From JBBIRG01 sp964410965 (GTDB lineage: Bacteria > CLD3 > SB21 > JBBIRG01): a DNA stretch of 64,000 nt. The translations under genes and the position numbers were made by a program. Below, in pieces: positions 26,426 through 34,801 of the stretch. The stretch's first letter is position 1, and every line of letters begins with the position of its first letter. The notes under the pieces are model-generated. The model did no database searches. It was not told the origin of the DNA and saw only the letters and a program-made list of their open reading frames with translations. The DNA lies in contig CAYPIY010000012.1 of assembly GCA_964410965.1 (NCBI GenBank), forward strand, positions 54,532-118,531, written 5' to 3'.

Positions 26426-27372
26426 TTAAAAATAATATAAAAATTCATCTCGCGCTGATCTCGGTGTCGGCGATTTTCGGCATCAATACCGTTACGTCAA
26501 AAATAGCGCTTCGGGAGATCAATCCGTACGCGCTGGTGTTTTTCAGGATTTCCATCGCCGCAATCCTGCTCTTTGCGGTTCACCGTTTTCTCGTCAAAGA
26601 AAAAATCCAATCCATGGCTGATTATCTTCGTTTGGCCTGGTTCAGCGTGTTCGGTATCGTGATTAACCAGACGCTGTTTCTGAAAGGGCTTGCCCTCACA
26701 ACAGCGATCAACGCGGCGGTGCTGGTGACGTCGATTCCCGTGATTACGATTCTTATCGCGATGATGCTGGGAAAAGAAAAAGCAGGCCTGATGAAGATTA
26801 CAGGCGCTGTTATTTCGCTGTCCGGAGTGCTGCTGCTGTTCGGCGTTGACCGGATCGATTTTTCCAACCAGTATTTCGTGGGAAATCTTCTGATCTTTAT
26901 CAACGGTACTTCTTACGCCCTGTATTTAGTCATCACAAAGGATATTCTCAAGCGCTATCATCCCCTGACCGTGACGACTTGGACGTTTATTTTCGGGAGC
27001 GTCGGCGTATTTCCGTTCACGATCACGTCCGCGTCGGAAGTAACATTCGGTGAAATCAGCATGGCGGCTTATCTTTGCATCGCGTTTTTGATACTGTTCG
27101 CTTCGGTGCTCGTGTATTATATCAACAGCTGGGCGCTTCAGCATACCACGTCGTCGATGGTGGCGATGTACATTTACATTCAGCCGGTGATCGCAACAAT
27201 CGTATCCATTCTTCTGCTCGACGAACCCATCCATTACGGAACGCTGATATCGGCCGTGATGATTTTTTCGGGAGTTTATCTTGTCGGGAAAATGACGCAG
27301 CGCGAGTCAAAGCGCCAACCTAAAAAGGAAACAAGTTATCTTGAGGATTCCGCGATGAGGCTTGAGGATTAA
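26422..27372 (+). CDS. EamA-family (DMT superfamily) transporter
   Basis: A 316-residue transporter of the drug/metabolite superfamily with about ten membrane helices in two EamA repeats (residues about 10-145 and 155-290). Typical landmarks are NPYALVFFRISIAAILL in the first and SMVAMYIYIQPVIATI with LLLDEPI in the second. The start is a GTG at 26422 overlapping the DUF2723 stop as GTGA, so translation is probably coupled. The substrate cannot be predicted. Confidence 0.92.
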   Translation: MIKNNIKIHLALISVSAIFGINTVTSKIALREINPYALVFFRISIAAILLFAVHRFLVKEKIQSMADYLRLAWFSVFGIVINQTLFLKGLALTTAINAAVLVTSIPVITILIAMMLGKEKAGLMKITGAVISLSGVLLLFGVDRIDFSNQYFVGNLLIFINGTSYALYLVITKDILKRYHPLTVTTWTFIFGSVGVFPFTITSASEVTFGEISMAAYLCIAFLILFASVLVYYINSWALQHTTSSMVAMYIYIQPVIATIVSILLLDEPIHYGTLISAVMIFSGVYLVGKMTQRESKRQPKKETSYLEDSAMRLED

Positions 27373-27391
27373 AAATTGCATTATTGTTAAC

Positions 27392-28018
27392 TTAACCGTC
27401 GTCATCGCATATCAGAACGGCGCGAACCGGCGAGGCTTCCGCGTCCTGAATGCGCAGGGGAAAACAAATCAGCTGATATTCACCGGGCTCAACACCGCTC
27501 AGGTCAAGGCCTTCGAGAAGTATCACGGACTCGTTTAATAATCTGCGATGAAGAGGATAATCCCCGTCAGGCTCAATAGAATAATAATCGATGCCGATCA
27601 GTTCAACTGACTGTTTCAGCAGTTCCTCAACAACGGGTTCGGTGAGAGCGATAAAATTCCGCGATACAGGTTCTCCGGATCTCATTCTTTCTGAGTTTAT
27701 AGTCCTGAAAAGTATTTTTTTCTGAGTGATCGGAGGTAATTCGCTGATCGTCACGGCTTCACAAGACTGAATCCCTACGACTTGACATGCTCCGAAGAAT
27801 ATGTCAGCGGGAATTTGGTCAACCGTCATCCCGTTCTGTATAAAATGAGACGGCGCGTCGATATGCGTTCCGGTATGAAGGCTCATGTGAAGCGATGAAA
27901 CGTTCGCGGCATCCCCGCGCTGAAGTTCGGATAAGCGGTTTATCTTAAAATCCGGATCGCCAGACCAGACGGGTGTTTGCGGAGACAGGGGAATTGAAAT
28001 ATCGATAATGCGGGGCAC
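27392..28018 (-). CDS. cyclase family protein (kynurenine formamidase-like)
   Basis: A 208-residue protein of the cyclase/KynB family of manganese- or zinc-dependent hydrolases. The metal-binding signature HTGTHIDAPSHF is present (about residues 48-59), with an early DISIPLSPQTPVWSGDP that also matches the family. KynB hydrolyses N-formylkynurenine, but many family members act on other amides or lactones and no tryptophan-catabolism gene is nearby. It follows cysS with a three-base gap, so it is the last gene of that transcript. Confidence 0.9.
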   Translation of the reverse strand: MPRIIDISIPLSPQTPVWSGDPDFKINRLSELQRGDAANVSSLHMSLHTGTHIDAPSHFIQNGMTVDQIPADIFFGACQVVGIQSCEAVTISELPPITQKKILFRTINSERMRSGEPVSRNFIALTEPVVEELLKQSVELIGIDYYSIEPDGDYPLHRRLLNESVILLEGLDLSGVEPGEYQLICFPLRIQDAEASPVRAVLICDDDG

Positions 28019-28021
28019 GAA

Positions 28022-29470
28022 TTATTTCAATTTCCAGGTGGTGCCCTCAGGAGAGTCCTCAATCACGATGCCGAGTTCGGTCAGTTTATCCCGGACCTGA
28101 TCGGACAAAGCCCAAAGCTTGTGTTTGCGGAGATCCGTGCGAACGCTGAGTATAAGGTCGACCAGTTGTTCGTATTTCTGGGATACGGTCTGCGGTTTTG
28201 ATAAATTGATGAAACCGAGGAATTCATTCCATTCAAGGATGAGGTCGCGGGCGCGTTTCATGATATAGAATGAGAAATCGTTAAGCATTTTGGGATTGGC
28301 GATTTTATTCAGGCCGTTCATGATTTCAAAAACCTTGCTCAGCGCGGCGGCGGTGTTGAAATCATCGTTCATGGCGTCGTAGAATTCCTTTTCAAGACGA
28401 TCGAGGTCTTTTCCGAACTGTTCCGCGTCGCCTGAAATGCTGTCGCGTCCGACGCTTCCGCCGAGCTGATCCCTGAGATCGAGCGCCTGCTGAACCTTGC
28501 TGAATGTGGCTTCCAGGCGTTTATGCGCCATCATCGCGTCGTTCAGGTTTTCCTCGCTGAAGTTCAGGGGACTGGCGTAATGTTTCTGCAGGAAGAAAAT
28601 CCTGAGCACCTCGGGGCGGTACTGTTTGAGGATATCGCGCAGAAGCCAGAAATTGCCCGCGGATTTGGACATTTTTTCGTCATTAACGTTCAGGAACCCG
28701 AAGTGGATCCAGTATTTCACGAACTGGTGTCCGGTCGCGGCTTCGCTCTGGGCGATCTCGTTTTCATGGTGCGGAAAAATCAAATCAGAACCACCGCAGT
28801 GAATATCAATCTGGTCGCCGAGGTGATTCATGGACATGACGGAACATTCGATATGCCATCCGGGACGTCCTTTGCCCCAAATGCTGTCCCAGGCGGGTTC
28901 GCCTGGCTTCGCGGCTTTCCAGAGCGCGAAATCGAGCGGATTGGCTTTCTTTTCGTCGACTTCAACCCGCGCCCCGGCCTGAAGATCGTCGGTATTTTTA
29001 CCGGATAATTTTCCGTAACCCGGGAATTTGTTTACGTTATAATAAACGCTCCCTTCAAGCTCATAGGCGAATCCTTTCAGCACAAGCGTCTGGATCAGCT
29101 GGGTAATCGCTTCCATATGATCCATTACCCGCGGGGCGGCGTCGGGCATCCGGATTCCGAGCCTTGCGATATCCTCGAAGAATGCTTCCGTGTACAGCTG
29201 AGCGACATCCGAGGGTTCCAGGCTTGTTTCCTGGGCTTTTTTGATGATTTTGTCGTCTATGTCTGTGACATTCATAACAAATTTCACCTTATATCCGCTG
29301 TATTCGAGGTAGCGCCGGATGACGTCGGAAGTGACAAATGACCGGGCGTTGCCGACGTGTATATAGTTATAAACCGTGGGACCGCAGGTGTACATTGTCA
29401 CTTCCTCGCGGCGCAGCGGGACGAAATCCTCTTTACGGCGGGACAACGTGTTGTAAATTCGTATCGGCAT
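28022..29470 (-). CDS. cysS: cysteinyl-tRNA synthetase
   Basis: Charges tRNA-Cys; 482 residues, normal length. Class I motifs are HVGN at residues 38-41 and KMSKS at 266-270. Zinc ligands are Cys29 (YTCGPTV), the cysteine in HIECSVM, and the GGSDLIFPHHENE histidines and glutamate. Two ATGs lie six bases apart: GGAG directly abuts the one at 29476 but is six bases from the one at 29470, so 29470 is chosen. It lies in a minus-strand run that also holds prmC and signalling genes. Confidence 0.98.
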   Translation of the reverse strand: MPIRIYNTLSRRKEDFVPLRREEVTMYTCGPTVYNYIHVGNARSFVTSDVIRRYLEYSGYKVKFVMNVTDIDDKIIKKAQETSLEPSDVAQLYTEAFFEDIARLGIRMPDAAPRVMDHMEAITQLIQTLVLKGFAYELEGSVYYNVNKFPGYGKLSGKNTDDLQAGARVEVDEKKANPLDFALWKAAKPGEPAWDSIWGKGRPGWHIECSVMSMNHLGDQIDIHCGGSDLIFPHHENEIAQSEAATGHQFVKYWIHFGFLNVNDEKMSKSAGNFWLLRDILKQYRPEVLRIFFLQKHYASPLNFSEENLNDAMMAHKRLEATFSKVQQALDLRDQLGGSVGRDSISGDAEQFGKDLDRLEKEFYDAMNDDFNTAAALSKVFEIMNGLNKIANPKMLNDFSFYIMKRARDLILEWNEFLGFINLSKPQTVSQKYEQLVDLILSVRTDLRKHKLWALSDQVRDKLTELGIVIEDSPEGTTWKLK

Positions 29471-29495
29471 AATCATCTCCGTAAGAAACCGGCGA

Positions 29496-29867
29496 TTATG
29501 ATGGGTCCGCCGGGTGAATCAGTTGCTGGATATTGGTCAGAAATTCGTCAATCTCAAACGGTTTTGTCATGACTTTGCTTGGCAGTGTATCCGTGATTTT
29601 ATTGTGCATGCTCTGCAGAGGGTATCCCGTAACGACCATGATTTTCGCGGATGGGTTTTTCATGCGGATGTGCGACATGACTTCGAAACCATCCATGTCC
29701 GGCAGGCCGATATCCACCAGGTACATATCGGCAGGAAACCTCTGATTGACATAATCCAGGGCGCGCTGGCCGTTCTCCGCGAATGACAGATCATACTCAG
29801 TCAGAAGGTCGGCATAGAGGTCCTGGAGGGCGGGTTCGTCTTCCACTATAAGTATTTTTTTCGCCAT
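29496..29867 (-). CDS. single-domain response regulator (CheY-like receiver)
   Basis: A 123-residue receiver domain with all key residues: Asp10/Glu11 (IVEDEP), the phosphorylation site Asp52 (YLVDIGLPDMDG), Thr80 (MVVTGYP) and Lys102 (MTKPFE). There is no output domain, so it signals through protein contact. A longer frame reaches 30068, but the extra part is the shadow of the upstream kinase and the receiver fold starts at the ATG at 29867. It is 16 bases after the stop of the degenerate kinase and 25 before cysS. Confidence 0.93.
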   Translation of the reverse strand: MAKKILIVEDEPALQDLYADLLTEYDLSFAENGQRALDYVNQRFPADMYLVDIGLPDMDGFEVMSHIRMKNPSAKIMVVTGYPLQSMHNKITDTLPSKVMTKPFEIDEFLTNIQQLIHPADPS

Positions 29868-29883
29868 AAGGTATCCGGAAATT

Positions 29884-31107
29884 CTAATCTCCCTGTGCGC
29901 GGTCCATCCGGATCCTGAAAGTCGTGGTGTCTTCCGACGAGATTTCCAGATCGGCATGATAATTCGACAGCAGGTATTTGACGTTGACGATTTCAAGGTC
30001 GCACAGACTGAAGCGGGCTTCATCGGGAGCCGGATAACGGCTGCTGAAACGTATGGAAAACAAATCACTCAGCTGTTCTTCATCCATGCGTTCCCGGTTG
30101 TCGGAGATGTCGATCCATACGGAGTTTTCATCGAATCCGGTCCGGATCCACAGTTTTTTCTGGTTCAGTCCCGCCGTGGCCTTCATGGAGTGGATCAGCA
30201 GATGGTACACGGCAAGGCTCAGTGCACGGTAAGAAACACTCACGGCCGGAACCGAAGGTTCGTATTCAACCGTTTTCTGAATTCGATGTTTGAAATACAG
30301 GCTGGAATCCAGGAACAGGATCATGTTTCGGATCAGATCATTGAGACTGAAACCGGATTCGGGATTGTCATATTCGAAAGTGAGCCGCTGGGAAAAGCCC
30401 CTCGTAAGTTCGACTAATTTATCCACCTGCTGTATAATGTCTGTCAGGCCTTTGATCTGCTTGGCGTGGATCTGCGGAAGAGCGCCCGGCTGGTCCTGAT
30501 CCGGATGACGGAAGAGGTCCCCGTTTTTTTCGAGCTGGTGTTTCAGAAGCTCCGCCCGGCCGCGGATACTCCCGAACGGGGTGTTGAAGTTGTGAGCAAT
30601 GCCCTGGAGGATTAGCGTCATGGGCATCGACTGGTAAAAATTCACGGCTTCAAGGAAGCGGTCGTCATCCATCGTGCGGGCGGCAGTGGCTTCCAGCGTG
30701 GCCTGCTGGGCAAGCTGATTCTCCAGCTTGGCCGTCATGTCCCGGAAAAATCCAAGAATGCCGTTAATGTGGCCCTCTTCGTCCCTCAGCGGAGACGCGG
30801 TCAGTTCCACGAGCAAGGTTTCGCCCGTTTTCTTTTTCCATTCAAACAGGTTTTTTTCCACGACTCCCCGGTAACCCAGAATGGATAAAAGAGAATCATG
30901 GTCAGCGGGATTGGAATACAGCTTGTGAACGGGTTTTCCGATCAGTTCGTTCCAGTCGTCATATTCCAGCATCTGAGCGGCGACCTGATTGGCCAGAGAG
31001 ATTTTCCCCACCGGGTCAATCACGATGGCGCCGTCCGGCAGAATTTTAAACAGTTCCTCAAAACGATATGAGAAGATCCGGTTCATGAGATTATCTGATT
31101 TAGTCAC
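29884..31107 (-). CDS. PAS-domain histidine kinase with degenerate ATP-binding domain
   Basis: A 407-residue protein with a PAS domain (about residues 15-125), a HisKA-like region keeping the histidine (His172, in GIAHNFNTPFGSIRG), and a C-terminal HATPase-shaped region. In that last domain the usual N-box asparagines are His302 and His306 (VYHLLIHSMKA), the G1 box reads DNRERM (336-341) without its glycines, and no GTGLGL-type G2 box is seen. ATP binding is therefore doubtful. It has no membrane helix. The start is a GTG at 31107; an ATG at 31086 is the alternative. It is paired with the receiver just downstream. Confidence 0.85.
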   Translation of the reverse strand: MTKSDNLMNRIFSYRFEELFKILPDGAIVIDPVGKISLANQVAAQMLEYDDWNELIGKPVHKLYSNPADHDSLLSILGYRGVVEKNLFEWKKKTGETLLVELTASPLRDEEGHINGILGFFRDMTAKLENQLAQQATLEATAARTMDDDRFLEAVNFYQSMPMTLILQGIAHNFNTPFGSIRGRAELLKHQLEKNGDLFRHPDQDQPGALPQIHAKQIKGLTDIIQQVDKLVELTRGFSQRLTFEYDNPESGFSLNDLIRNMILFLDSSLYFKHRIQKTVEYEPSVPAVSVSYRALSLAVYHLLIHSMKATAGLNQKKLWIRTGFDENSVWIDISDNRERMDEEQLSDLFSIRFSSRYPAPDEARFSLCDLEIVNVKYLLSNYHADLEISSEDTTTFRIRMDRAQGD

Positions 31108-31133
31108 TATGCATACAGGCAGGGAGCGGAGAT

Positions 31134-32042
31134 TTAAATCGCTGCCCTGACTATCCTCTGAATATGCTGATAATCTTTAACAAATTCAATATTTTTAAAT
31201 CCGTTTTTTAAAAGAATATCCGAGACAGCGGCCGCCTGGTTATAGCTGATTTCGTAAAAAAGCACAGGATGAGAGGCTTGCGGATCAAGTAGCCGGCGTG
31301 CGATGCGGGAAATATGTTCGTAAAAGCGAAGTCCGTCCTGTTCCGCAAAGAGCGCGTTTTTGGGTTCATAGCGGCGGATGTCCTCCGGGAGCAGGCCGTA
31401 TTCCTCTTCGGAAATATAGGGAGGATTGGAGACAATCCCGGAGAAAAAATGTTGGTAGGGTTCAATCCATGCGTCATCAAAAACATCGGCCGTGAAAAAA
31501 CGGATGTCCTCAATTCCGTTCAGCGCCGCATTTTGTGAAGCGAGTTCAGTCGCTTTCGGATTGACATCCATCGCAAAGAATTCGTAAGGGATATGGTGCT
31601 TTCGAAGGAGTTTAGCGAGAGAGACGATAATGGCGCCCGTTCCGGTTCCAATATCCAGTAAGCGAACAGGGTTGCGGAATACCGGATGGCGGTATTGACT
31701 GAAAACCGTCTCGACCAGAATTTCCGTATCCGGTCGCGGAATGAGTACGCCGGGCCGTACCAGAAACGGGTATCCCATGAATTCAGCGGATCCGAGGATA
31801 TACTGGAGAGGTTCGTGCCGTAACCTCCGGATCAGGAGAGCCCTGAAAGCGGCGATTTCCCGGGATGTGAGGGGGCGATCATGTTCCAGGTAAAGGTCAA
31901 GACGCTTGCAATCCAAGGAACGGGCCAGAAGCCATTCCGCCTGAAGTCGGGGGCTTTCGAAGGAACGTTCTTTAAGGTGCTCAGTCGATGCATTCAGTAT
32001 ATCCAGAACCGTCCAGGTTTTTTTTGTTTCAGGGGGATTCAA
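31134..32042 (-). CDS. prmC: peptide chain release factor N5-glutamine methyltransferase
   Basis: Methylates the glutamine of the GGQ motif in release factors RF1 and RF2. The 302 residues show the N-terminal helical domain, the SAM-binding LLDIGTGTGAIIVSLAK and the substrate motif NPPY in GIVSNPPYISEEEY. No ATG is available upstream of the conserved region. The likely start is a TTG at 32042 with AAGG about six bases before it, an uncommon start that deserves checking. prfA, its usual partner, is not next to it; instead an HD-GYP gene is upstream and a kinase downstream. Confidence 0.95.
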   Translation of the reverse strand: MNPPETKKTWTVLDILNASTEHLKERSFESPRLQAEWLLARSLDCKRLDLYLEHDRPLTSREIAAFRALLIRRLRHEPLQYILGSAEFMGYPFLVRPGVLIPRPDTEILVETVFSQYRHPVFRNPVRLLDIGTGTGAIIVSLAKLLRKHHIPYEFFAMDVNPKATELASQNAALNGIEDIRFFTADVFDDAWIEPYQHFFSGIVSNPPYISEEEYGLLPEDIRRYEPKNALFAEQDGLRFYEHISRIARRLLDPQASHPVLFYEISYNQAAAVSDILLKNGFKNIEFVKDYQHIQRIVRAAI

Positions 32043-32160
32043 TCGGCCTTATCAGGTATCCGGGGTTAGGGTCAGAAATCCGAAATAAATTGAAATGAGA
32101 CCGTGAGGCAGGATAATGAGAGAAAAAATATTTGTCCACGTTTGCCGGGACAAGGAAAGA

Positions 32161-33945
32161 TCAGTTTTTTCTGCAGTCGTATTCTTTTCCATCCCATATA
32201 AATGAATCAAGCTGGTTTTCCCGCAACTGCTTTTTCGCGTAGTCCTGGGCCATGCCCGATTTAACGAAGAAATCCACGATATCGCCGTCGACATGCTTGT
32301 CCTTGACCATGAAGCCCAGGATCTTGATGCACTCGGAGATTTTCTTCCCGGGTTTGTACGGCCGGTCGGCAGCGGTGAGGGCCTCGAAAATATCGGCAAC
32401 GGCCATGATTCGGGCCTGCAGGGACAGTTCGGAGGCGTTGAGATGGTTCGGATAACCGGTGCCGTCGAGTTTTTCATGATGACCGCCGGCGTATTCGGGC
32501 ACGTGCCGCAATTTCTTCGGCCAGGGCAGTTTGTTCAGCATCTTGATCGTCTGAACGACGTGGTTCTGGATGATGATGCGTTCTTCCTCATTCAGTGTGC
32601 CGCGGCGGATGCTGAGGTTGTAAATCTCATTCTCGTTCAGCAAAGGTTCTTCCCTGCCGTTGACAACGATCGGCTGTGCGGCGATGCGCCGTACCCGTTC
32701 GATTTTAGAATCCTCCATGAATTCCCCGCCGATATTCGACACTTGAATGAATTCCATGTCGGACTGGATGTCGGCCATTTTTTGATCATAGTCTTTTTTC
32801 AGCTGGCGGAGTTTTGCGTTTTTATCCTTGCGCGTGGATTTGGATAGTTTGTTTTTTTCTTCAAGGTATTTCATCGTGATCTGGCTCTTCAGCACCTCAA
32901 ACCTTGCGGCTACTACATGAATGCGGTCGAAGATGGTTTCCAGCTTTGTGCTTTTGTCCACTACATACTCGGGCGTCGTGATCTTGCCGATATCGTGCAT
33001 CCAGGCTGCGATCCTGAGCTCCTTGTGTTCGTCCTCGTTCAGCCGGAATTTTTTCCACCGTTCCTCGTCGGAGTCGCTGATGGCGCGTGCGATATCCTGC
33101 GTCAGCTCGGCGACGCGCTCGATGTGGCCTCCGGTGTAGGGTGATTTTTCGTCGATCGCACCCGCAATGACCTGGATAAACGAATCCAACAACGCCTGCA
33201 GTTCATGAATCAGCGCCGTATTCGTGATGGCAACCGCCGCCTGCGAGGCCAGGGATTCGATGAGGTCCTGATAGCCGGCGGAGAACGGGATTGTTTTCCC
33301 GTCCGAATCCTTGGCGTTCAGCAGCTGCAGGACACCGATGATCTCGTTCTCATGATTCCGGAGCGCGATGACCAGCATGGACTGGGAACGATATCCGGTA
33401 TTTTTGTCGAATCCCTTGGTACCCTGAAAATCGAAACCCTCAATTTCATACACATCGGGAATATTGACCGAGGTTCCGGTCAGAGCGACATACGCGGATA
33501 CCTGCTGTTCGTTATGCGAGCCATCGTCCTTGTACAGCCTGACGGGGGGGAATTTCACAGGATTGCCGCTGGTGCCGCCCATCCTGAAATTCAGCGAACG
33601 GGTCTGCAGGATCTTGAAGGCGATGCTTCGTTCGTCGGGTTCCATCAGGTAAAGGGTGCCGCCGTCCGCGTTGGTGAATGTCATGGCTTCCACCACGATC
33701 ATTTCCAGGAGAGCATCGAGATTTTTTTCCGCCGACAATGCGGAACCGATATTCGTCAGTTTTTTCTTTAAGAGCAGTTGTTTTTCAGTGAAATTTCGTA
33801 TGGAGCCTGTGGCTTCAATGATCCGGTTTTCATCAGGCTTGCCGTCGATGACCGGAATCGAGCTCAGCGATTCCTGTAATTCCTTCAGAAACGCCTCAAT
33901 CGTTTCCGTGCCGAAATATTGCGCGAGGGCATAATCTTTTTTCAT
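32161..33945 (-). CDS. GAF domain HD-GYP phosphodiesterase
   Basis: A 594-residue soluble signalling protein. A GAF domain covers about residues 60-250. The HD-GYP domain starts near 265, with HDIGK at 317-321, and continues with a long charged insertion (about 355-425) before the HHEKLDGTGYP motif, whose GYP lies at 497-499. HD-GYP enzymes degrade cyclic di-GMP, and the catalytic motifs look intact. The charged insertion between the metal-binding helices is larger than usual. It is the first gene of the minus-strand run leading to prmC. Confidence 0.93.
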   Translation of the reverse strand: MKKDYALAQYFGTETIEAFLKELQESLSSIPVIDGKPDENRIIEATGSIRNFTEKQLLLKKKLTNIGSALSAEKNLDALLEMIVVEAMTFTNADGGTLYLMEPDERSIAFKILQTRSLNFRMGGTSGNPVKFPPVRLYKDDGSHNEQQVSAYVALTGTSVNIPDVYEIEGFDFQGTKGFDKNTGYRSQSMLVIALRNHENEIIGVLQLLNAKDSDGKTIPFSAGYQDLIESLASQAAVAITNTALIHELQALLDSFIQVIAGAIDEKSPYTGGHIERVAELTQDIARAISDSDEERWKKFRLNEDEHKELRIAAWMHDIGKITTPEYVVDKSTKLETIFDRIHVVAARFEVLKSQITMKYLEEKNKLSKSTRKDKNAKLRQLKKDYDQKMADIQSDMEFIQVSNIGGEFMEDSKIERVRRIAAQPIVVNGREEPLLNENEIYNLSIRRGTLNEEERIIIQNHVVQTIKMLNKLPWPKKLRHVPEYAGGHHEKLDGTGYPNHLNASELSLQARIMAVADIFEALTAADRPYKPGKKISECIKILGFMVKDKHVDGDIVDFFVKSGMAQDYAKKQLRENQLDSFIWDGKEYDCRKN

Positions 33946-34072
33946 AGGATACTTTCATTCACAGGGTAAATATGAACCTGCAGAACGCTGATCCGCAGCC
34001 GCGTACTGCGTTGATTCGACAGAAAATCAAAGATCGGAAGGGATGAACGGCTTAGAAGCCGACCGCAGGCAA

Positions 34073-34639
34073 CTAATGGTTAAGGCGTTTCCAGCCGGAA
34101 ACAGCCGCGGCGGCAAAAACGGATTTGATCAGGTCTCCGGCGATAAAGGGCAAGGTTCCGAGAAGGAATGCCGTATGCCAGTTCTGGCCGGTAAACAGGG
34201 TCAGCTGGGACGTGCCCAGCAGAAGAATGGCTGCTGAAGCGGTCAGAAAACCAAGGGTATTGAGGACAAACCCGGAGTTTTTTTCTGTCAGGAACCCCGC
34301 GATCATCGCGGCGACCGGGAAAGCGATCAGATATCCGCCGGTCGGGCTTAAAAGAAAGGCGATTCCGGCCGCTCCGCCGCTGAACACGGGCAATCCGGCT
34401 GCGCCGCAGGTCAGATAGGTCAGCTGGCTGAGAGCTCCTTTTTTCCATCCGAGAGCCGAACCGGAAATCAGCACGAAAAAGGTCTGCAGAGTGACAGGCA
34501 CCGGTGTGAACGGCAGCCGGAATTCAATCCATGCCCCGGCCGCAGTTAGAATTGAAAAACAAAGAACCAGAGCTGTGTTTTTTAACAGCGTATCGTTCCG
34601 TTGTAGCGTTAAGGATCTGACTTCGGTTCGAAGTTTCAT
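34073..34639 (-). CDS. bioY: biotin transporter BioY
   Basis: Substrate-binding membrane component (S component) of a biotin uptake ECF transporter, 188 residues with about six helices. The family signature is PFTPVPVTLQTFFVLISG (about residues 44-61), followed by GAAGLPVFSGGAAG and LLSPTGGYLIAFP. AAGGAG lies six bases before the ATG. A promoter is predicted just upstream. No ECF ATPase or T component is in the window, so it either works with a shared energy module or alone. Confidence 0.96.
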   Translation of the reverse strand: MKLRTEVRSLTLQRNDTLLKNTALVLCFSILTAAGAWIEFRLPFTPVPVTLQTFFVLISGSALGWKKGALSQLTYLTCGAAGLPVFSGGAAGIAFLLSPTGGYLIAFPVAAMIAGFLTEKNSGFVLNTLGFLTASAAILLLGTSQLTLFTGQNWHTAFLLGTLPFIAGDLIKSVFAAAAVSGWKRLNH

Positions 34640-34672
34640 GGTAACTCCTTTTTCAAAAAACCTGTGTTAAAA

Positions 34673-34700
34673 ATTATATTCAATTTTACCTTATTTGCAA
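34673..34700 (-). promoter_or_regulatory. predicted promoter of bioY
   Basis: On the minus strand a -35 box TTGCAA (34695-34700), a 16-base spacer and a perfect -10 box TATAAT (34673-34678). The transcript would start about 25 bases before the ATG. No clear biotin-repressor palindrome was recognised. Confidence 0.65.
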
Positions 34701-34801
34701 GTAAATTTTAAACTGTCAAGCATGGGGCAAGTCCGGAAACGGAACTTTCCATCATGAAAAAGAGGCTTGTCATTCGCAATTTGTGCGGTCTTTTGCATGT
34801 G

